A stretch of 64,000 nt of DNA from Paenibacillus yonginensis. Its GTDB lineage: Bacteria; Bacillota; Bacilli; Paenibacillales; Paenibacillaceae. The position numbers and the translations under genes were made by a program. The DNA lies in the NCBI RefSeq assembly GCF_001685395.1, contig NZ_CP014167.1, positions 2,423,501 through 2,487,500 on the forward strand, read 5' to 3'. The number at the start of each line of letters is the position of its first letter. The stretch's first letter is position 1. This document shows positions 63,081 through 64,000 of the stretch, piece after piece. The notes under the pieces were generated by a model. That model searched no databases, was not told the origin of the DNA, and saw nothing but the letters and a program-made list of their open reading frames with translations.

Positions 63081-64000
63081 TTAACGTACCACAAACACCT
63101 CGGTATTCACTTCCGAAGCCGCCACTTTCGTTGCGCTGCGCTGCTCGGCCAGCTTGGCGCTCAGCCAGTCGGCCACTTTTCTTTTCATGATCTTCTCGGC
63201 ATTGTGGCCAGGATCAATAAAAGCTATCCCCGCTGCCAGAGCATCCTGGGCCGTGTGATAATCCACGTCTCCGGTGACCAGCACGTCAGCGCCGCGGAAC
63301 TGGGCACTACGCCAGTATTTGCCTCCGGAGCCGCCGATGACGGCGGCTTTGCGGATTTTTTTCTCCATATCGCCTACGACCCGGACAAAAGGAACCTCCA
63401 GTTCCCGCTTCACCAGCTCAGCGTATTCGCCAAGTGTTGTTGGCTCTTTGAGTTTGCCAACCCGCCCAAGACCAAAGGTGCGTCCTTTCAGATCCATCGG
63501 GTACAGGTCGTAAGCTACTTCCTCGTAAGGATGGTTCTTTAGCATGGCCTGAATAACCTTGCTGCGCAGGCTGGCCGGCACAATCGTTTCCATGCGGATT
63601 TCCTCAGCGCGCTCCAGCTTGCCCGGCTGGCCGATAAACGGGTCGCTGCCTTCACCCGGCAAAAACGTCCCGTATCCCTCAATATTAAAGCTGCAGTGGC
63701 TGTAGTTGCCGATATGCCCGGCTCCTGCGTTTAATACGGCCTCCAGCACCTTCTGATGATGGTCCTTCGGCACAAACACAACAAGCTTAAACAGCTTGTC
63801 TGTGTGCACGTCCTCCATGGAGTCAGTGCTTTCGATGCCCAGCGCTTCCGCCATCCAGTCATTCATGCCGCCTTCGGTCACATCCAGGTTGGTATGGCTG
63901 ATATAGACGGCAATATCATGTTTGATCAATTTCTCATACAGCCGTCCGGCAGGCGTGTCGGTTTGCAGCTGGGCGAGCGGCCGGAAGATGATCGCATGGT
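63081..64000 (-). CDS. Nif3-like dinuclear metal-center protein, 5' part beyond right edge
   Basis: About 306 codons are in the window; the start lies to the right. The visible part begins within a HAIIFRPLAQLQTD stretch, then HDIAVYISHTNLDVTEGGMNDW, a metal-ligand region. A middle insert (LFKLVVFVPKDHHQKVLEAVLNAG and NYSHCSFNIEGYGTFLP) is the PII/CutA-like domain of YqfO-type proteins. The C-terminal metal half has VTGDVDYHTAQDA and FIDPGHNAEKIM. The family (YqfO/YbgI) binds two metals; its substrate is uncertain. It lies just upstream of rnpB on the same strand. Confidence 0.92.
   Translation of the reverse strand, partial: HAIIFRPLAQLQTDTPAGRLYEKLIKHDIAVYISHTNLDVTEGGMNDWMAEALGIESTDSMEDVHTDKLFKLVVFVPKDHHQKVLEAVLNAGAGHIGNYSHCSFNIEGYGTFLPGEGSDPFIGQPGKLERAEEIRMETIVPASLRSKVIQAMLKNHPYEEVAYDLYPMDLKGRTFGLGRVGKLKEPTTLGEYAELVKRELEVPFVRVVGDMEKKIRKAAVIGGSGGKYWRSAQFRGADVLVTGDVDYHTAQDALAAGIAFIDPGHNAEKIMKRKVADWLSAKLAEQRSATKVAASEVNTEVFVVR

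Noticed and set aside
62595..63190. Open frames of 137-149 codons on the plus strand over rnpB
   Set aside because: They run antisense to a structured RNA with all RNase P core motifs; no coding evidence.

Overview
The window reads as chromosome from an endospore-forming, low-to-moderate-GC Firmicute, most likely Paenibacillus or a close relative (inference from gene content and order; no database search was possible). The evidence is a complete division and cell-wall (dcw) cluster joined to spoIIGA-sigE-sigG, sporulation homologues of SpoVD, SpoVE, RsfA/GerR and YlaJ, a bacillithiol gene (bshC), a T-box leader in front of ileS, an meso-diaminopimelate-type MurE, murA inside the dcw cluster, and an RNase P RNA with class A features. 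No prophage, transposon, CRISPR array, tRNA or rRNA gene was seen.

Layout. From 1 to about 36300 nearly everything is on the minus strand, so transcription runs right to left. In that order come bshC, ahcY, mraZ, rsmH, ftsL, pbpB, spoVD, murE, murF, mraY, murD, spoVE, murG, murB, murA, divIB, ftsA, ftsZ, spoIIGA, sigE, sigG, ylmC, pgeF, yggS, sepF, yggT, ylmH, divIVA, the T-box leader, ileS, a DUF5665 gene, lspA and rluD (cut by the left edge). One TraR/DksA-type gene lies on the plus strand between lspA and the DUF5665 gene. These genes make lipid II, build and place the Z ring and septum, and start mother-cell and forespore gene expression. Control elements can be read directly: GTGG-type repeats before mraZ (probable MraZ boxes), a Spo0A-type promoter with a long spacer before spoIIGA, a hairpin over the sigG ribosome binding site, and the ileS T-box.

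From 36400 to 42200 lies an oligopeptide ABC transporter operon (oppABCDF) with an intrinsic terminator between oppA and oppB. From 42400 to 44600 are a DUF3397 gene, panE and an RsfA/GerR-family gene, which continue the Bacillus ylbO-ylbQ-yllA-yllB order that the opp operon interrupts. From 44800 to 53400 are a secreted coiled-coil protein, an orphan solute-binding protein, ylaK (PhoH), ylaJ, an LCP ligase, typA and a small membrane protein. From 53500 to the right edge are two divergent TerC-family genes, thiI with its cysteine desulfurase, a lytic transglycosylase, small conserved genes, an S8 protease whose signal peptide is frameshifted at an A10 run, rnpB, and a Nif3-family gene cut by the right edge.

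I found no convincing undescribed system. The leads most worth following are the A10 frameshift in the protease, the long-form (IleRS2-like) ileS, the PcsB/CwlO-like coiled-coil protein with a non-hydrolase C-terminus, the sporulation control elements, and an apparent CTG start in yggS.
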